Positions 8,063 to 16,026 of a stretch of DNA of 31,311 nt are shown here, piece after piece (position 1 is the first letter of the stretch; the number at the start of each line of letters is the position of its first letter). A program made the translations under genes and the position numbers. Under the pieces are notes generated by a model. The model was not told where the DNA came from, searched no databases, and saw nothing but the letters and a program-made list of their open reading frames with translations. Source of the DNA: Saccharofermentans sp. (GTDB lineage Bacteria > Bacillota_A > Clostridia > Saccharofermentanales > Saccharofermentanaceae); contig JAILMZ010000106.1 of NCBI GenBank assembly GCA_024692105.1, forward strand, positions 1-31,311, given 5' to 3'.

Positions 8063-10919
8063 TCTCTTCTCCCTTAGCCTTTATCTCAAGCCATTCTGTC
8101 CTGGTAATGAGAACCTTTCTGGGCTTGCTTCCTTCGTAAGGACCAATGATATGCTTCTTTTCAAGTTCGTCGATAAGCTTGCCTGCACGGGGATAACCCA
8201 CGCCCAATCTTCTCTGAAGTACAGATACACTGGCACTGCCGTTCTCCAATACGATCTCCACTGCTTCCTCGAAAAGGTTATCTGCGGAACTGCTTCCGCC
8301 GCCGTTATCCGAAGAACCGCTGCCGGATCCGCCCTTCTCGGGTTCCTGCGAAGCGATCTCGATATCTTTGATTATCTGCTCATCGTACATAGGACCATAC
8401 TTGGATTTAAGGAAGTCCACGATGGATTCAACTTCGTCATCTGCAAGGAATGCGCCCTGACCTCTGATAGGCTGCGGAGCTGTCATCGGTTTGTAGAACA
8501 TATCGCCCTTACCAAGCAGTTCTTCAGCACAGTTCTGATCGAGGATCGTCCTGGAATCGATACCGGTCGATACGGCAAAAGCGATCCTTGAAGCGATATT
8601 AGCTTTGATAACGCCTGTAATGACATCGACAGAAGGACGCTGAGTAGCGATAAGAAGATGGATACCGGCTGCTCTTGCAAGTGCTGCAAGTCTGGAGATA
8701 TATGCCTCTACTTCCTTAGAAGCGACCATCATGAGTTCCGCAAGCTCATCGATTACGATAAGTATGAGCGGTATCTTGTTTGAAGGCTCGCCTGCTTCCT
8801 CACACTTCTTGTTAAAACTCTTTATGTCTCTTACCTGTGCATGTTCAAAGAGCTTATACCTTCTCTGCATCTCAGCCACGGCCCAGTTAAGAGCACCAGC
8901 AGCTTTTTTGCAATCAGTGATTACGGGGCTGATAAGATGCGGTATTCCGTTATAAATGGAAAGTTCAACGACCTTAGGATCGACCAGGATCATCCTTACG
9001 TCATTCGGAGATGCGTGAACAAGGATACTGCACAGAATGGAATTGATACATACGGATTTACCTGAACCTGTCGATCCTGCGATCATGAGATGCGGCATCT
9101 TTGCAAGATCACAATAGATAGGTCTTCCGGGGATATCTCTTCCCAATGCTACATTCAAAGGTTCTGACGCCCGGAATTCCTTTGTCTCAACAAGACCTCT
9201 GAGCTGAACGGCAGATGCTTTTTTATTAGGAAGTTCAATTCCGATGGCACTCTTTCCGGGGATCGGAGCTTCGATCCTTATGGAGATCGCAGCCATCGCA
9301 AGCATGATATCGTCCTTGAGCTGCGTTACCCTGGACAGTTTCGTACCTGCAGGTATGGTAAGCTCAAATCTGGTGATGGAAGGTCCGTGGATGATATTGA
9401 CAACCTTGATATCGTAGAGTCCAAAACTTGCAAGTGTATCTTCAAGTTTCTTGGCTCTGGCCTGAAGTTCCTTCTTAAGATTCGGATCAGTTGCTTCGTT
9501 TTTATCCTTTGCAAGGAGGCTCGTGGGTGCAGGTCGGTAATTGCGTATCTGATAAGCCCTGCCGGTTATATCCTGCTTGCGGATGGCATTCCTGGAATCA
9601 CCGAAATCAGGTGTCTTGGAAGAAGTCGTAGTTCTTTCCTGCTTGGACGATTTAAGTATCCTGCCCTCCGTCTCACTGTATCCGTCAACATCACCGGATG
9701 CGTTAATGGCAGGCTCTTCTTCCTGAGCGCCGGCAAATAATGAAGGATCCACATACGGAGTCCTGACAGCCCTGGGGGTATAGTCATAACCCGAACCGTT
9801 GGCAGCATCATCCAAGACTTCGGTAGGCATCTCATCAAGAGGCTCTTCCGGTTCAGGTGCCTTTATTTCTTCGGGTGTCAGATCAATAAAATCTTCGTCA
9901 TGGCCTTTAAGGAATGACAGTTCTTTCTGTTTTTTGACTGTCCTTATCGGAGCGCTCTTAGGCTCAGCATTGTAATTGAAGTCAGCCGTGGGATGATCAT
10001 CATCAGTACTGTAATCTCTTCCGTTGAAATTGATGGTGCCTCTGTCCGTCTCTCCTGTCGCAAGGCCCATCTTCTCGACATCAGTAAAACCAGTCTTGGA
10101 ATCTATGGGGAAACTTGAACCGAACGGATCGCCGCCAACTGCGGGCGCGGGATATCTTGATGCGTTTCGGGGTGTCTGCGTATTAACGAAGCGTGAAGCG
10201 CCGTTCTGCTTCGGATACATAGGGTCGCCCTGGCCGTATGTGATAACCGTAGTACCTGATTGAGGTCTGGCATATGTGTTGGCAGGTTTTACCGGAGCAG
10301 TAACCTTTGTATAAGCCTTCTTTGCAGTGGTGTTGATCATCTTAACGGTCTGCTTTGCGGCTCTCTTGATCGAGATATGGAATACCGTGACGATCTGGGC
10401 AAGAAGAAATACAACGATTATAAGGATTCCGATCGTCTTGCCCGTAACGAGATTAAGGGCAACCGCAATAGAACCGCCGATGATGCCGCCGGGAATGACC
10501 TTCATTGTAAGAGCATTGTTCTGGATAAGAGCAGCATCCGCGCCAGACTTCCAGAGAAGTCCCATGGCTTTTGTAGCTACGACGGAAGGACCGTCGGATG
10601 AAAGAGCCGCAAGATAATCCATATCCATAGTGATGATGGCAAGCAGCGAAGATATCGAGATGAGGAACAATATAACGGAGACGACTCTGATACGGGATAC
10701 TCCTGCCCTCTTCTCAAAGAAGAAATCGATCGAAGCATATAAAAGATATATCGGGATGGCATAAGCGGTAAAACCGAACAATCCCATGAAGAAGGATTTG
10801 GAGAACTCACCGAGAACACCCGTAAAAGCCACGGGCAGATAGAAAAACAGCATAACGATAACTGCCGTAAAGAACAGCACGATACCGGTTACTTCTCTAT
10901 GTTCCTCAACTCGGTTCAA
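8055..10919 (-). CDS. ftsK: DNA translocase FtsK/SpoIIIE
   Basis: A 954-residue septal DNA pump. The N-terminal 200 residues hold about five hydrophobic segments; a Pro/Ser/acidic linker runs to about 440; the motor domain follows, with Walker A GSTGSGKS at 615-622, Walker B LILIVIDELAEL and the ATQRPSVDVITG segment. After a Gly/Ser-rich spacer near 860-880 comes a C-terminal winged-helix gamma domain (SVLQRRLGVGYPRAGKLIDELE), which reads polar DNA motifs. The start is TTG at 10919, well supported by AAGGAGG 8 bases upstream and a 4-base overlap (TTGA) with the nudF stop; no upstream ATG fits. It translocates chromosomes through the division or sporulation septum. Whether it is the vegetative FtsK or the sporulation SpoIIIE cannot be decided from one copy. 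Confidence 0.95.
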   Translation of the reverse strand: MNRVEEHREVTGIVLFFTAVIVMLFFYLPVAFTGVLGEFSKSFFMGLFGFTAYAIPIYLLYASIDFFFEKRAGVSRIRVVSVILFLISISSLLAIITMDMDYLAALSSDGPSVVATKAMGLLWKSGADAALIQNNALTMKVIPGGIIGGSIAVALNLVTGKTIGILIIVVFLLAQIVTVFHISIKRAAKQTVKMINTTAKKAYTKVTAPVKPANTYARPQSGTTVITYGQGDPMYPKQNGASRFVNTQTPRNASRYPAPAVGGDPFGSSFPIDSKTGFTDVEKMGLATGETDRGTINFNGRDYSTDDDHPTADFNYNAEPKSAPIRTVKKQKELSFLKGHDEDFIDLTPEEIKAPEPEEPLDEMPTEVLDDAANGSGYDYTPRAVRTPYVDPSLFAGAQEEEPAINASGDVDGYSETEGRILKSSKQERTTTSSKTPDFGDSRNAIRKQDITGRAYQIRNYRPAPTSLLAKDKNEATDPNLKKELQARAKKLEDTLASFGLYDIKVVNIIHGPSITRFELTIPAGTKLSRVTQLKDDIMLAMAAISIRIEAPIPGKSAIGIELPNKKASAVQLRGLVETKEFRASEPLNVALGRDIPGRPIYCDLAKMPHLMIAGSTGSGKSVCINSILCSILVHASPNDVRMILVDPKVVELSIYNGIPHLISPVITDCKKAAGALNWAVAEMQRRYKLFEHAQVRDIKSFNKKCEEAGEPSNKIPLILIVIDELAELMMVASKEVEAYISRLAALARAAGIHLLIATQRPSVDVITGVIKANIASRIAFAVSTGIDSRTILDQNCAEELLGKGDMFYKPMTAPQPIRGQGAFLADDEVESIVDFLKSKYGPMYDEQIIKDIEIASQEPEKGGSGSGSSDNGGGSSSADNLFEEAVEIVLENGSASVSVLQRRLGVGYPRAGKLIDELEKKHIIGPYEGSKPRKVLITRTEWLEIKAKGEEND

Positions 10920-11476
10920 AGACCAAACCTCCTTGCGGCTTTATAGATTATGATAAGTGTCTTTGCGTCCTCAATCTGTCCCATCTCAGCCATTTCCAGT
11001 GCTTCCTTGAGCGGGATCTTGACCGTAGAGATGAATTCGCTTGCATCGGGATTGCCGCCCTCATATGTAAGACCGGTGGCAAGATACATGTAAATGATCT
11101 CGGAACAGTATCCGGGAGTAGAGATCATATCACCCAGGAATTCGATCGAAGATGCCTTGAATCCTGTCTCTTCAGTGATCTCACGGCTTGCACAGACAAG
11201 AGGATCTTCACCGTCTTCAAGCTTGCCTGCAGGCGCTTCAAGAAGGACTCTCTCAAAAGGAGATCTGAACTGCTTTACGAGGTAAACATTCTGTTCCTCA
11301 TCAATGGGAAGAATGCATGCACCGCCGTTGTGGAAGACGAGTTCACGGCTCGAAGGCTTTCCTTCAGGAGTCTCGATCTGTCTTACCCTTACCTTGAAAA
11401 CACGGCCGTCGAAGATCTTCTCTTCGGAAATCTTCTTCTCATAAAGCATATCGTCACTGCAATTAATCTGTCCCAT
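10916..11476 (-). CDS. nudF: NUDIX hydrolase, ADP-ribose pyrophosphatase type
   Basis: 186 residues with a complete Nudix box at 84-106: Gly84, Glu90, Arg98-Glu99, Glu102-Glu103 and Gly105 are all in the required spacing. The preceding ETPEGKPSSRELVFHNGG and VYLVKQFRSPFER segments are typical of the ADP-ribose pyrophosphatase subfamily (Bacillus NudF), which hydrolyses ADP-ribose to AMP and ribose 5-phosphate. ATG at 11476 has AAAGG 10 bases upstream; a second ATG at 11449 would give a protein closer in start to Bacillus NudF but has no visible ribosome site. The gene lies 18 bases after rnhA and overlaps ftsK by 4 bases. Substrate is inferred from subfamily resemblance. Confidence 0.88.
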   Translation of the reverse strand: MGQINCSDDMLYEKKISEEKIFDGRVFKVRVRQIETPEGKPSSRELVFHNGGACILPIDEEQNVYLVKQFRSPFERVLLEAPAGKLEDGEDPLVCASREITEETGFKASSIEFLGDMISTPGYCSEIIYMYLATGLTYEGGNPDASEFISTVKIPLKEALEMAEMGQIEDAKTLIIIYKAARRFGL

Positions 11477-11494
11477 ATTAACTTAACCTTTGAA

Positions 11495-11938
11495 TCAGAA
11501 TTTCTTTGATTCCATAACAGCAAGTTCATCACATCTGTTATTGAATTCATTATCGGCATGACCTTTGACCTTAACAAAAGTCACATTATGTATCTTTGTA
11601 AGCTCAAGAAGTTCCTTCCAGAGATCGGTGTTGGCAACATCAGCCTTGGCACTGTTCTTCCAACCGTTGGAAGCCCACTTACCTATCCAGTTCTGGCTGA
11701 AAGCATTTACTACATAAGCACTGTCACTGTGGACTTCGACGTTGCAAGGTCTTGTAAGAGCCTTAAGGCCGGAGATGACACCCATAAGTTCCATACGATT
11801 GTTGGTGGTGTTGGCTTCACCGCCGGACAGTTCCTTCTTGGCACCGCCTGCCATAAGGATCGCAGCCCATCCGCCGGGACCGGGATTACCGGAACAGGCG
11901 CCGTCAGTATAGATTACAACGTCAGAGATATCTGTCAT
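11495..11938 (-). CDS. rnhA: Ribonuclease HI
   Basis: 147 residues, the size of E. coli-type RNase HI. The four catalytic acids are all present: Asp12 (YTDGACSGNPGPGGW), Glu50 (NNRMELMGV), Asp72 (VHSDSAYVV) and Asp137 (NNRCDELA), with the conserved His127 in VKGHADNE. It degrades the RNA strand of RNA-DNA hybrids, removing primers and R-loops. Many Bacillota rely on RNase HII/HIII and carry an inactive or no RnhA; this copy looks fully active and retains the basic handle region (WASNGWKNSAK). The ATG shares one base with the proC stop (TGATG), so the two are co-translated. Confidence 0.96.
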   Translation of the reverse strand: MTDISDVVIYTDGACSGNPGPGGWAAILMAGGAKKELSGGEANTTNNRMELMGVISGLKALTRPCNVEVHSDSAYVVNAFSQNWIGKWASNGWKNSAKADVANTDLWKELLELTKIHNVTFVKVKGHADNEFNNRCDELAVMESKKF

Positions 11939-12738
11939 CAGCTCTTCTTCTGCATCTCGAGAGTCTTGTTATATGCAGCCAGTACAGACTGGATAGCGGC
12001 ATTCCTGAAGCCGTTTTCTTCAAGAGCCATAACGCCTGCGATCGTCGTGCCGCCGGGCGAGCATACCATATCTTTGAGAACGGCGGGATTCTTGCCTGTA
12101 TCAAGGCAGAGCTTGCCGGAACCCATTACCGTGCCTGCAGCGATCTTAAGCGCATCATCGCGCTTGATGCCGAGACTTACCGCAGCATCAGCGAGTGCTT
12201 CGATAAAGAGCATTACATACGCAGGACCTGTACCGGATACGCATCCTATTGCATCGAGTGTCTTCTCATCGCAAAGGATGACCTCTCCGCATGTGGCAAG
12301 AAGCTTCTTAACATATTCAGTCTCATCTTCCGAAAGTCCGACGGGACATACGGCAGATACACCTGCGCCTACCTGTGCAGGCGTATTGGGCATGATCCTT
12401 ACGAACTTGCGGTCACCAAGGATTCCCTTGATCCTGTCGCAAGTAACGGCAGCCGCGATGGACAGTACGATGGCACTATCCGTAAGGCTGGACTTGATAC
12501 CTGCAAGCGCGTCGTCGAAATGTATCGGCTTAACAGCCATAAGGACATAATCACATCCCTCAACTGCTTCGGCGGCAGAACCGCACTTGTTGATACCGAG
12601 CATCTCAGAAGCCTGAACCGCAGCGGGCTCATAAACGTCAAAACAATTGATCTCCTCAGGCTTAAAGATGCCGCCTGAGATGAATCCGCCCACAAGGGCC
12701 TTACCCATATTTCCTGTACCGATTACTGCAAGTCTCAT
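11938..12738 (-). CDS. proC: Pyrroline-5-carboxylate reductase
   Basis: 266 residues; the last enzyme of proline synthesis, reducing 1-pyrroline-5-carboxylate with NAD(P)H. The dinucleotide-binding loop GTGNMG is at 7-12, and the C-terminal signature DMVCSPGGTTIAGV lies in the dimerisation helix region. ATG at 12738 has AAGGGG 8 bases upstream. It heads the six-gene run down to murJ. proA and proB are not in the window, and no regulatory leader is seen: only about 100 bases separate it from the divergent tRNA-Trp, whose promoter occupies part of that space. A weak -35/-10 pair could be drawn upstream, but I do not consider it reliable. Confidence 0.96.
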   Translation of the reverse strand: MRLAVIGTGNMGKALVGGFISGGIFKPEEINCFDVYEPAAVQASEMLGINKCGSAAEAVEGCDYVLMAVKPIHFDDALAGIKSSLTDSAIVLSIAAAVTCDRIKGILGDRKFVRIMPNTPAQVGAGVSAVCPVGLSEDETEYVKKLLATCGEVILCDEKTLDAIGCVSGTGPAYVMLFIEALADAAVSLGIKRDDALKIAAGTVMGSGKLCLDTGKNPAVLKDMVCSPGGTTIAGVMALEENGFRNAAIQSVLAAYNKTLEMQKKS

Positions 12739-12798
12739 ATTATTTACCCCTTAATTAATAAAAAAGAGTTCATTACGGAGTAAATCTTAACATTACAC

Positions 12799-12827
12799 TT
12801 GACATAGTGCAAACCAATGAATAAAAT
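12799..12827 (+). promoter_or_regulatory. Promoter of tRNA-Trp
   Basis: A perfect TTGACA (12799-12804), exactly 17 bases, then TAAAAT (12822-12827), five of six. The tRNA begins 14 bases after the -10 element, leaving a leader of only a few bases. Confidence 0.8.
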
Positions 12828-12840
12828 GCTTAAGTGCTTT

Positions 12841-12915
12841 AGGGGAGTGGCTCAACGGTAGAGCAGCGGTCTCCAAAACCGCCGGTTGCGCGTTCGAATC
12901 GTGTCTCCCCTGCCA
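12841..12915 (+). tRNA. trnW: tRNA-Trp (CCA anticodon)
   Basis: A full cloverleaf can be drawn. The acceptor stem pairs AGGGGAG (12841-12847) with CTCCCCT (12905-12911). The D-stem is GCTC/GAGC, and the anticodon stem is GCGGT/ACCGC around the loop CTCCAAA, with anticodon CCA at 12873-12875. The T-arm has the TTCGAAT loop and contains two G-T pairs in its stem. The discriminator base is G, and the terminal CCA is encoded (12913-12915). It is a single-gene unit, with its own promoter and terminator. Confidence 0.97.
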
Positions 12916-12920
12916 TTAAG

Positions 12921-12946
12921 AAAACCGCCTTTGCGAAGGCGGTTTT
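12921..12946. terminator. Bidirectional terminator between tRNA-Trp and the membrane protein gene
   Basis: An 11-base perfect stem (AAAACCGCCTT/AAGGCGGTTTT) with loop TGCG. On the plus strand it ends in TTTTTTCTTTT, ideal for tRNA-Trp termination. On the minus strand it ends in TTTTCTTAA and lies 34 bases after the stop of the gene at 12981, so it probably stops both convergent units. Confidence 0.88.
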
Positions 12947-12980
12947 TTCTTTTCCTCTCAAAATGAAACGAGATTGTAAT

Positions 12981-13748
12981 TTAAGCGGACGGTTCTACGG
13001 CATCAGATGTGGAAGGAACGATCATATCTTCCATTGCCATTGTCGAACTGATCTGATCTCCCTTAACGCTTGAAGCAGGTACAACATCAAATGCAAAGTA
13101 ATTGCCGCCGTTTGCAGGAAGATACATGAGTCTGAACGCATAATCTCCCATGACGGTATATTTACCCTGTGTGTTGATATCAAATCCCTGCAAGATAGTA
13201 GCGATCACATTTACTGCCGAAGTGGGATCGAGGTCAGTATAAAGCGCTTCAAGAATGCTTGCATAGTAATAGCTCATCCATGTCGGATCTCCGCCGTACT
13301 TGGTAATGAACCTGAGAGAAGTGAGCTTTCCGTCTGATTTCCTTGAACTTCCCTGCATCAATGTGATGATGTCACTGTTAAGCGTAACCTGGAAATAATC
13401 ACGGTCAGACTCAAATTCTGTCATGTTAAGCTCACCGAAATTGTCATCAGGATAGTATCCTGCAAAGCCCTCTGTAGAGACATTAGCCGTATCGATATAA
13501 GTAACAGGCGATATATCAAGACCGAAGTTAATAAACAGGTTGTTATACATTTCAGTAGACTCGTAACTCTCTTTGAACTCTTCGAGAGTTATTTTCATGG
13601 CAGGTGTTCTGTAAGGAAGGACAAAATAGATCGCCGCGCCTACTATTGCCAGGAAAGCCAGAATAAAGCTTGCCGGGATGATCGGGTCCTTCTTGCATTT
13701 ATCTATAAAACTGAGCTTATCAAACTCTTCGTTAGTGTTTTCAGACAT
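12981..13748 (-). CDS. Unrecognised single-pass membrane protein
   Basis: I do not recognise this 255-residue protein. It has a charged cytoplasmic start of about 22 residues (with KLSFIDKCKKD), one strong membrane segment at about 25-45 (SFILAFLAIVGAAIYFVLPY), and a roughly 200-residue outer domain rich in Asp, Tyr, Ser and Thr that ends in an acidic Ser/Thr/Pro tail. There is no lipobox, no Cys in the outer domain and no catalytic motif I can name. The topology suggests a cell-surface protein anchored by its N-terminus. ATG at 13748 has GAGG 6 bases upstream; a TTG at 13766 also opens the frame, but without a site. It appears monocistronic, with a -10 element at 13774-13779 and the bidirectional terminator below. 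Coding status is well supported by these signals; function is unknown. Confidence 0.85.
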   Translation of the reverse strand: MSENTNEEFDKLSFIDKCKKDPIIPASFILAFLAIVGAAIYFVLPYRTPAMKITLEEFKESYESTEMYNNLFINFGLDISPVTYIDTANVSTEGFAGYYPDDNFGELNMTEFESDRDYFQVTLNSDIITLMQGSSRKSDGKLTSLRFITKYGGDPTWMSYYYASILEALYTDLDPTSAVNVIATILQGFDINTQGKYTVMGDYAFRLMYLPANGGNYFAFDVVPASSVKGDQISSTMAMEDMIVPSTSDAVEPSA

Positions 13749-13773
13749 ATTAATCCTCACTTTCAACGTTGCT

Positions 13774-13779
13774 ATTATA
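13774..13779 (-). promoter_or_regulatory. Probable -10 element for the membrane protein gene
   Basis: A perfect TATAAT on the minus strand, 25 bases above the ATG at 13748. The expected -35 position (CTGTCC at 17 bases) is a poor match, so this promoter may be weak or activator-dependent. Confidence 0.45.
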
Positions 13780-13795
13780 ACGCAATCAAAAGATT

Positions 13796-13823
13796 TGGAC
13801 AGTGGTTTGCCAGATGTTAAAAT
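13796..13823 (+). promoter_or_regulatory. Predicted promoter of the short-chain dehydrogenase gene
   Basis: TGGACA (13796-13801) and TAAAAT (13818-13823) are 16 bases apart, five of six matches each. The gene's ATG is 28 bases downstream, with AAGGAG between. It overlaps, back to back, the region serving the divergent membrane protein gene. Confidence 0.5.
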
Positions 13824-13851
13824 AGGTCATTACTGTCGAAGGAGTGATGAT

Positions 13852-14553
13852 ATGCCCCATTTGTTGATTTCCGGCGGATCCAGAGGAATCGGAAGAGCCT
13901 GCGCTGAACTGTTTTCTTCCAACGGCTACTCAGTCTCATATCTCTACCATACCCGGTCTGACTTTGAGACCGATAAGATCAAGCCCGTCAAATGTGATGT
14001 GTCGGATATCGAGCAGGTAAAAGCCGCAGTAGATACGGCTTGCAGCACTTTCGGCGATATCGACGTGCTCATATCCAATGCAGGAGTATCTCTCACCTCC
14101 CTTTCCCAGGAAACGGATTATGCTGACTACAGGTCTGTCATGGATGTTAATTTCGGCGGTCTGTTCAATCTGACGCATTTCGTTGTGCCCCGTATGATAG
14201 ATGCCAAAAAGGGGGTTATCCTTGCAGTTTCTTCCATGTGGGGACAGACCGGCGCTTCCTGCGAAGCGCTTTATTCCGCAAGCAAGGGCGCAGTCGACGC
14301 TTATGTGAGATCTCTTGCAAAAGAACTGGGCCCCTCAGGCATCAGGGTTAACGCAGTATCCCCCGGAACCATTGAGACAGACATGATGAGCAGTTATTCC
14401 GAAGAGGATAAGAATGTACTTGCCGAAGACACTCCGCTCGGCAGGCTTGGTACCCCTGAGGAAGTCGCGGAAGTAATGTATTTTCTTTCGACAGACAAAG
14501 CCTCATACATCACGGGTCAGATAATCGGCGTCAACGGCGGCTTTCTTATTTGA
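13852..14553 (+). CDS. Short-chain dehydrogenase/reductase, FabG-like
   Basis: A classical SDR of 233 residues. The cofactor loop GGSRGIG is at 8-14, NAG at 76-78, the catalytic Ser in SSMWG at 127-128, and the YSASK motif gives Tyr141 and Lys145; the PGTIETDM segment follows at 171-178. The reading frame is open upstream to 13678, but ATG at 13852 is chosen because AAGGAG lies 7 bases before it and the Rossmann fold starts at once. It resembles 3-oxoacyl-ACP reductase, yet is slightly shorter than FabG and stands apart from other fatty-acid genes, so the substrate is open. Its neighbour on the same strand is citrate synthase, with a separate promoter between. Confidence 0.88.
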   Translation: MPHLLISGGSRGIGRACAELFSSNGYSVSYLYHTRSDFETDKIKPVKCDVSDIEQVKAAVDTACSTFGDIDVLISNAGVSLTSLSQETDYADYRSVMDVNFGGLFNLTHFVVPRMIDAKKGVILAVSSMWGQTGASCEALYSASKGAVDAYVRSLAKELGPSGIRVNAVSPGTIETDMMSSYSEEDKNVLAEDTPLGRLGTPEEVAEVMYFLSTDKASYITGQIIGVNGGFLI

Positions 14554-14578
14554 ATTATTCATTTCCGTCAATTACAAT
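14550..14578 (+). promoter_or_regulatory. Possible promoter of citrate synthase
   Basis: TTGAAT (14550-14555) and TACAAT (14573-14578) with a 17-base spacer, four and five consensus matches. The -35 overlaps the stop codon of the upstream dehydrogenase gene, and the citrate synthase ATG is 56 bases below the -10. Confidence 0.45.
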
Positions 14579-14634
14579 ATAATAACTTCACGATAAAGGG
14601 ATAATATCGAAAATCTAGTACACGGAGGTCAATC

Positions 14635-16020
14635 ATGCCTACAAACAGCAGTTACTCCAACAGCTATTCAAAGATCACGCCCGAGATCAACAAACTCGCC
14701 GAGATCTGCACTTCTATCAATATTGATTCAGAGCTTTACACCAAATATGACGTAAAGCGCGGTCTTCGTGACCTTAAGGGCAAAGGAGTCCTCACAGGCC
14801 TTACGAGAATATCCGAGATCAATGCCACCAAGGTTGTAGACGGCGTTACTGAGCCTGCTGACGGCGAACTCTTCTACAGAGGCATCAACGTCAAGGATCT
14901 TATCGCTGGCCAGCCCGAAGACATGCACTGCGGCTTTGAAGAGGCTACATATCTCATTTTGTTCGGCAAGCTCCCTACTGCACAGGAACTTAAGGAATTC
15001 AGACAGATACTCGTCGATTCCAGGTCCCGTATGCCTAAGAACTTCTTCAGGGATGTCATCATGCAGAAGCCTTCTTCTGACCTGATGAACAACATCGCAA
15101 GAGCCGTTCTTAATCTCTATGCATATGACTCACAGCCGATGGATCTGTCCATTCCAAACGTTCTCAGACAGTCACTTGAGCTTATAGCCGTATTTCCTCA
15201 GATTGCAGTACACAGCTATGATGCTATGCAGTACTACATCGACAAGGATTCACTCGTCGTACACCGCCCCAGACCGGATCTCTCTATCGCTGAGAACATA
15301 CTATACATGCTCAGACCCGACAACAAGTACACTCCCTTGGAGGCAAAGATACTTGATGTTGCTTTGATCCTGCACGCAGAGCACGGCGGCGGTAACAATT
15401 CCACATTTACCACTCACGTTGTCACAAGTTCAGGAACTGATACCTATTCAGCCATTGCTGCGGCTCTCTGCTCCCTTAAGGGACCTAAGCACGGCGGTGC
15501 GAACATCCAGGTTATCAAGATGTTCAAGGAACTCGAGAAGAATATAACCGATTGGGAAGATGACGATATGATCCTCCGTTATCTCGAGAAGATCCTCAAC
15601 AAAGAGGCGTTTGACAGATCTGGTGTCATCTATGGTATGGGTCATGCCGTTTACTCCATTTCTGACCCCAGAGCCGTTATCTTTAAGAATTATGTCAAGC
15701 AGCTCTCCGCTGAGAAGGGCCGTTCAAAGGAATTTGCTTTCTATGAGAGAGTCGAACGCCTTGCAGCAGAACTCATCGCAGCAGAGAGACACATCTATAA
15801 GGGCGTTTCTGCAAATATCGACTTCTACAGCGGATTTGTTTATTCGATGCTCGGACTTCCGACAGAGCTCTATACTCCCCTGTTCGCGATCGCCAGGATA
15901 TCAGGCTGGTCAGCACACAGGATCGAGGAACTTAACAATCACGGCAAGATTATCCGTCCTGCTTACAAATGCGTTCAGGACAGAGTTAAGTACGTTCCTA
16001 TCGATAAGAGGAAGAAATAA
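14635..16020 (+). CDS. gltA: Citrate synthase
   Basis: 461 residues, of the longer type with an N-terminal extension of about 60 residues seen in Clostridia. It condenses oxaloacetate with acetyl-CoA. Catalytic and substrate residues are visible: LHAEHGGGNNSTF, the His of GPKHGGAN, the His of GMGHAVYSISDPRA, and the Asp of NIDFYSGFVYSMLG. ATG at 14635 has GGAGG 6 bases upstream. In an anaerobe this enzyme most likely feeds an oxidative half-branch toward 2-oxoglutarate and glutamate; aconitase and isocitrate dehydrogenase are not in the window. A methylcitrate synthase is possible, but no propionate genes are adjacent. It ends 6 bases from the stop of the convergent uppP. Confidence 0.95.
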   Translation: MPTNSSYSNSYSKITPEINKLAEICTSINIDSELYTKYDVKRGLRDLKGKGVLTGLTRISEINATKVVDGVTEPADGELFYRGINVKDLIAGQPEDMHCGFEEATYLILFGKLPTAQELKEFRQILVDSRSRMPKNFFRDVIMQKPSSDLMNNIARAVLNLYAYDSQPMDLSIPNVLRQSLELIAVFPQIAVHSYDAMQYYIDKDSLVVHRPRPDLSIAENILYMLRPDNKYTPLEAKILDVALILHAEHGGGNNSTFTTHVVTSSGTDTYSAIAAALCSLKGPKHGGANIQVIKMFKELEKNITDWEDDDMILRYLEKILNKEAFDRSGVIYGMGHAVYSISDPRAVIFKNYVKQLSAEKGRSKEFAFYERVERLAAELIAAERHIYKGVSANIDFYSGFVYSMLGLPTELYTPLFAIARISGWSAHRIEELNNHGKIIRPAYKCVQDRVKYVPIDKRKK

Positions 16021-16026
16021 TCTTAT

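Noticed and set aside
11558..12550. A 330-codon plus-strand open frame
   Set aside because: Antisense to rnhA and proC, both with all catalytic motifs intact; low-complexity Ser/Pro/Ala composition.
13678..13851. N-terminal extension of the short-chain dehydrogenase frame
   Set aside because: The extension crosses the divergent promoter and the start of the membrane protein gene; AAGGAG before ATG 13852 and the Rossmann motif fix the later start.
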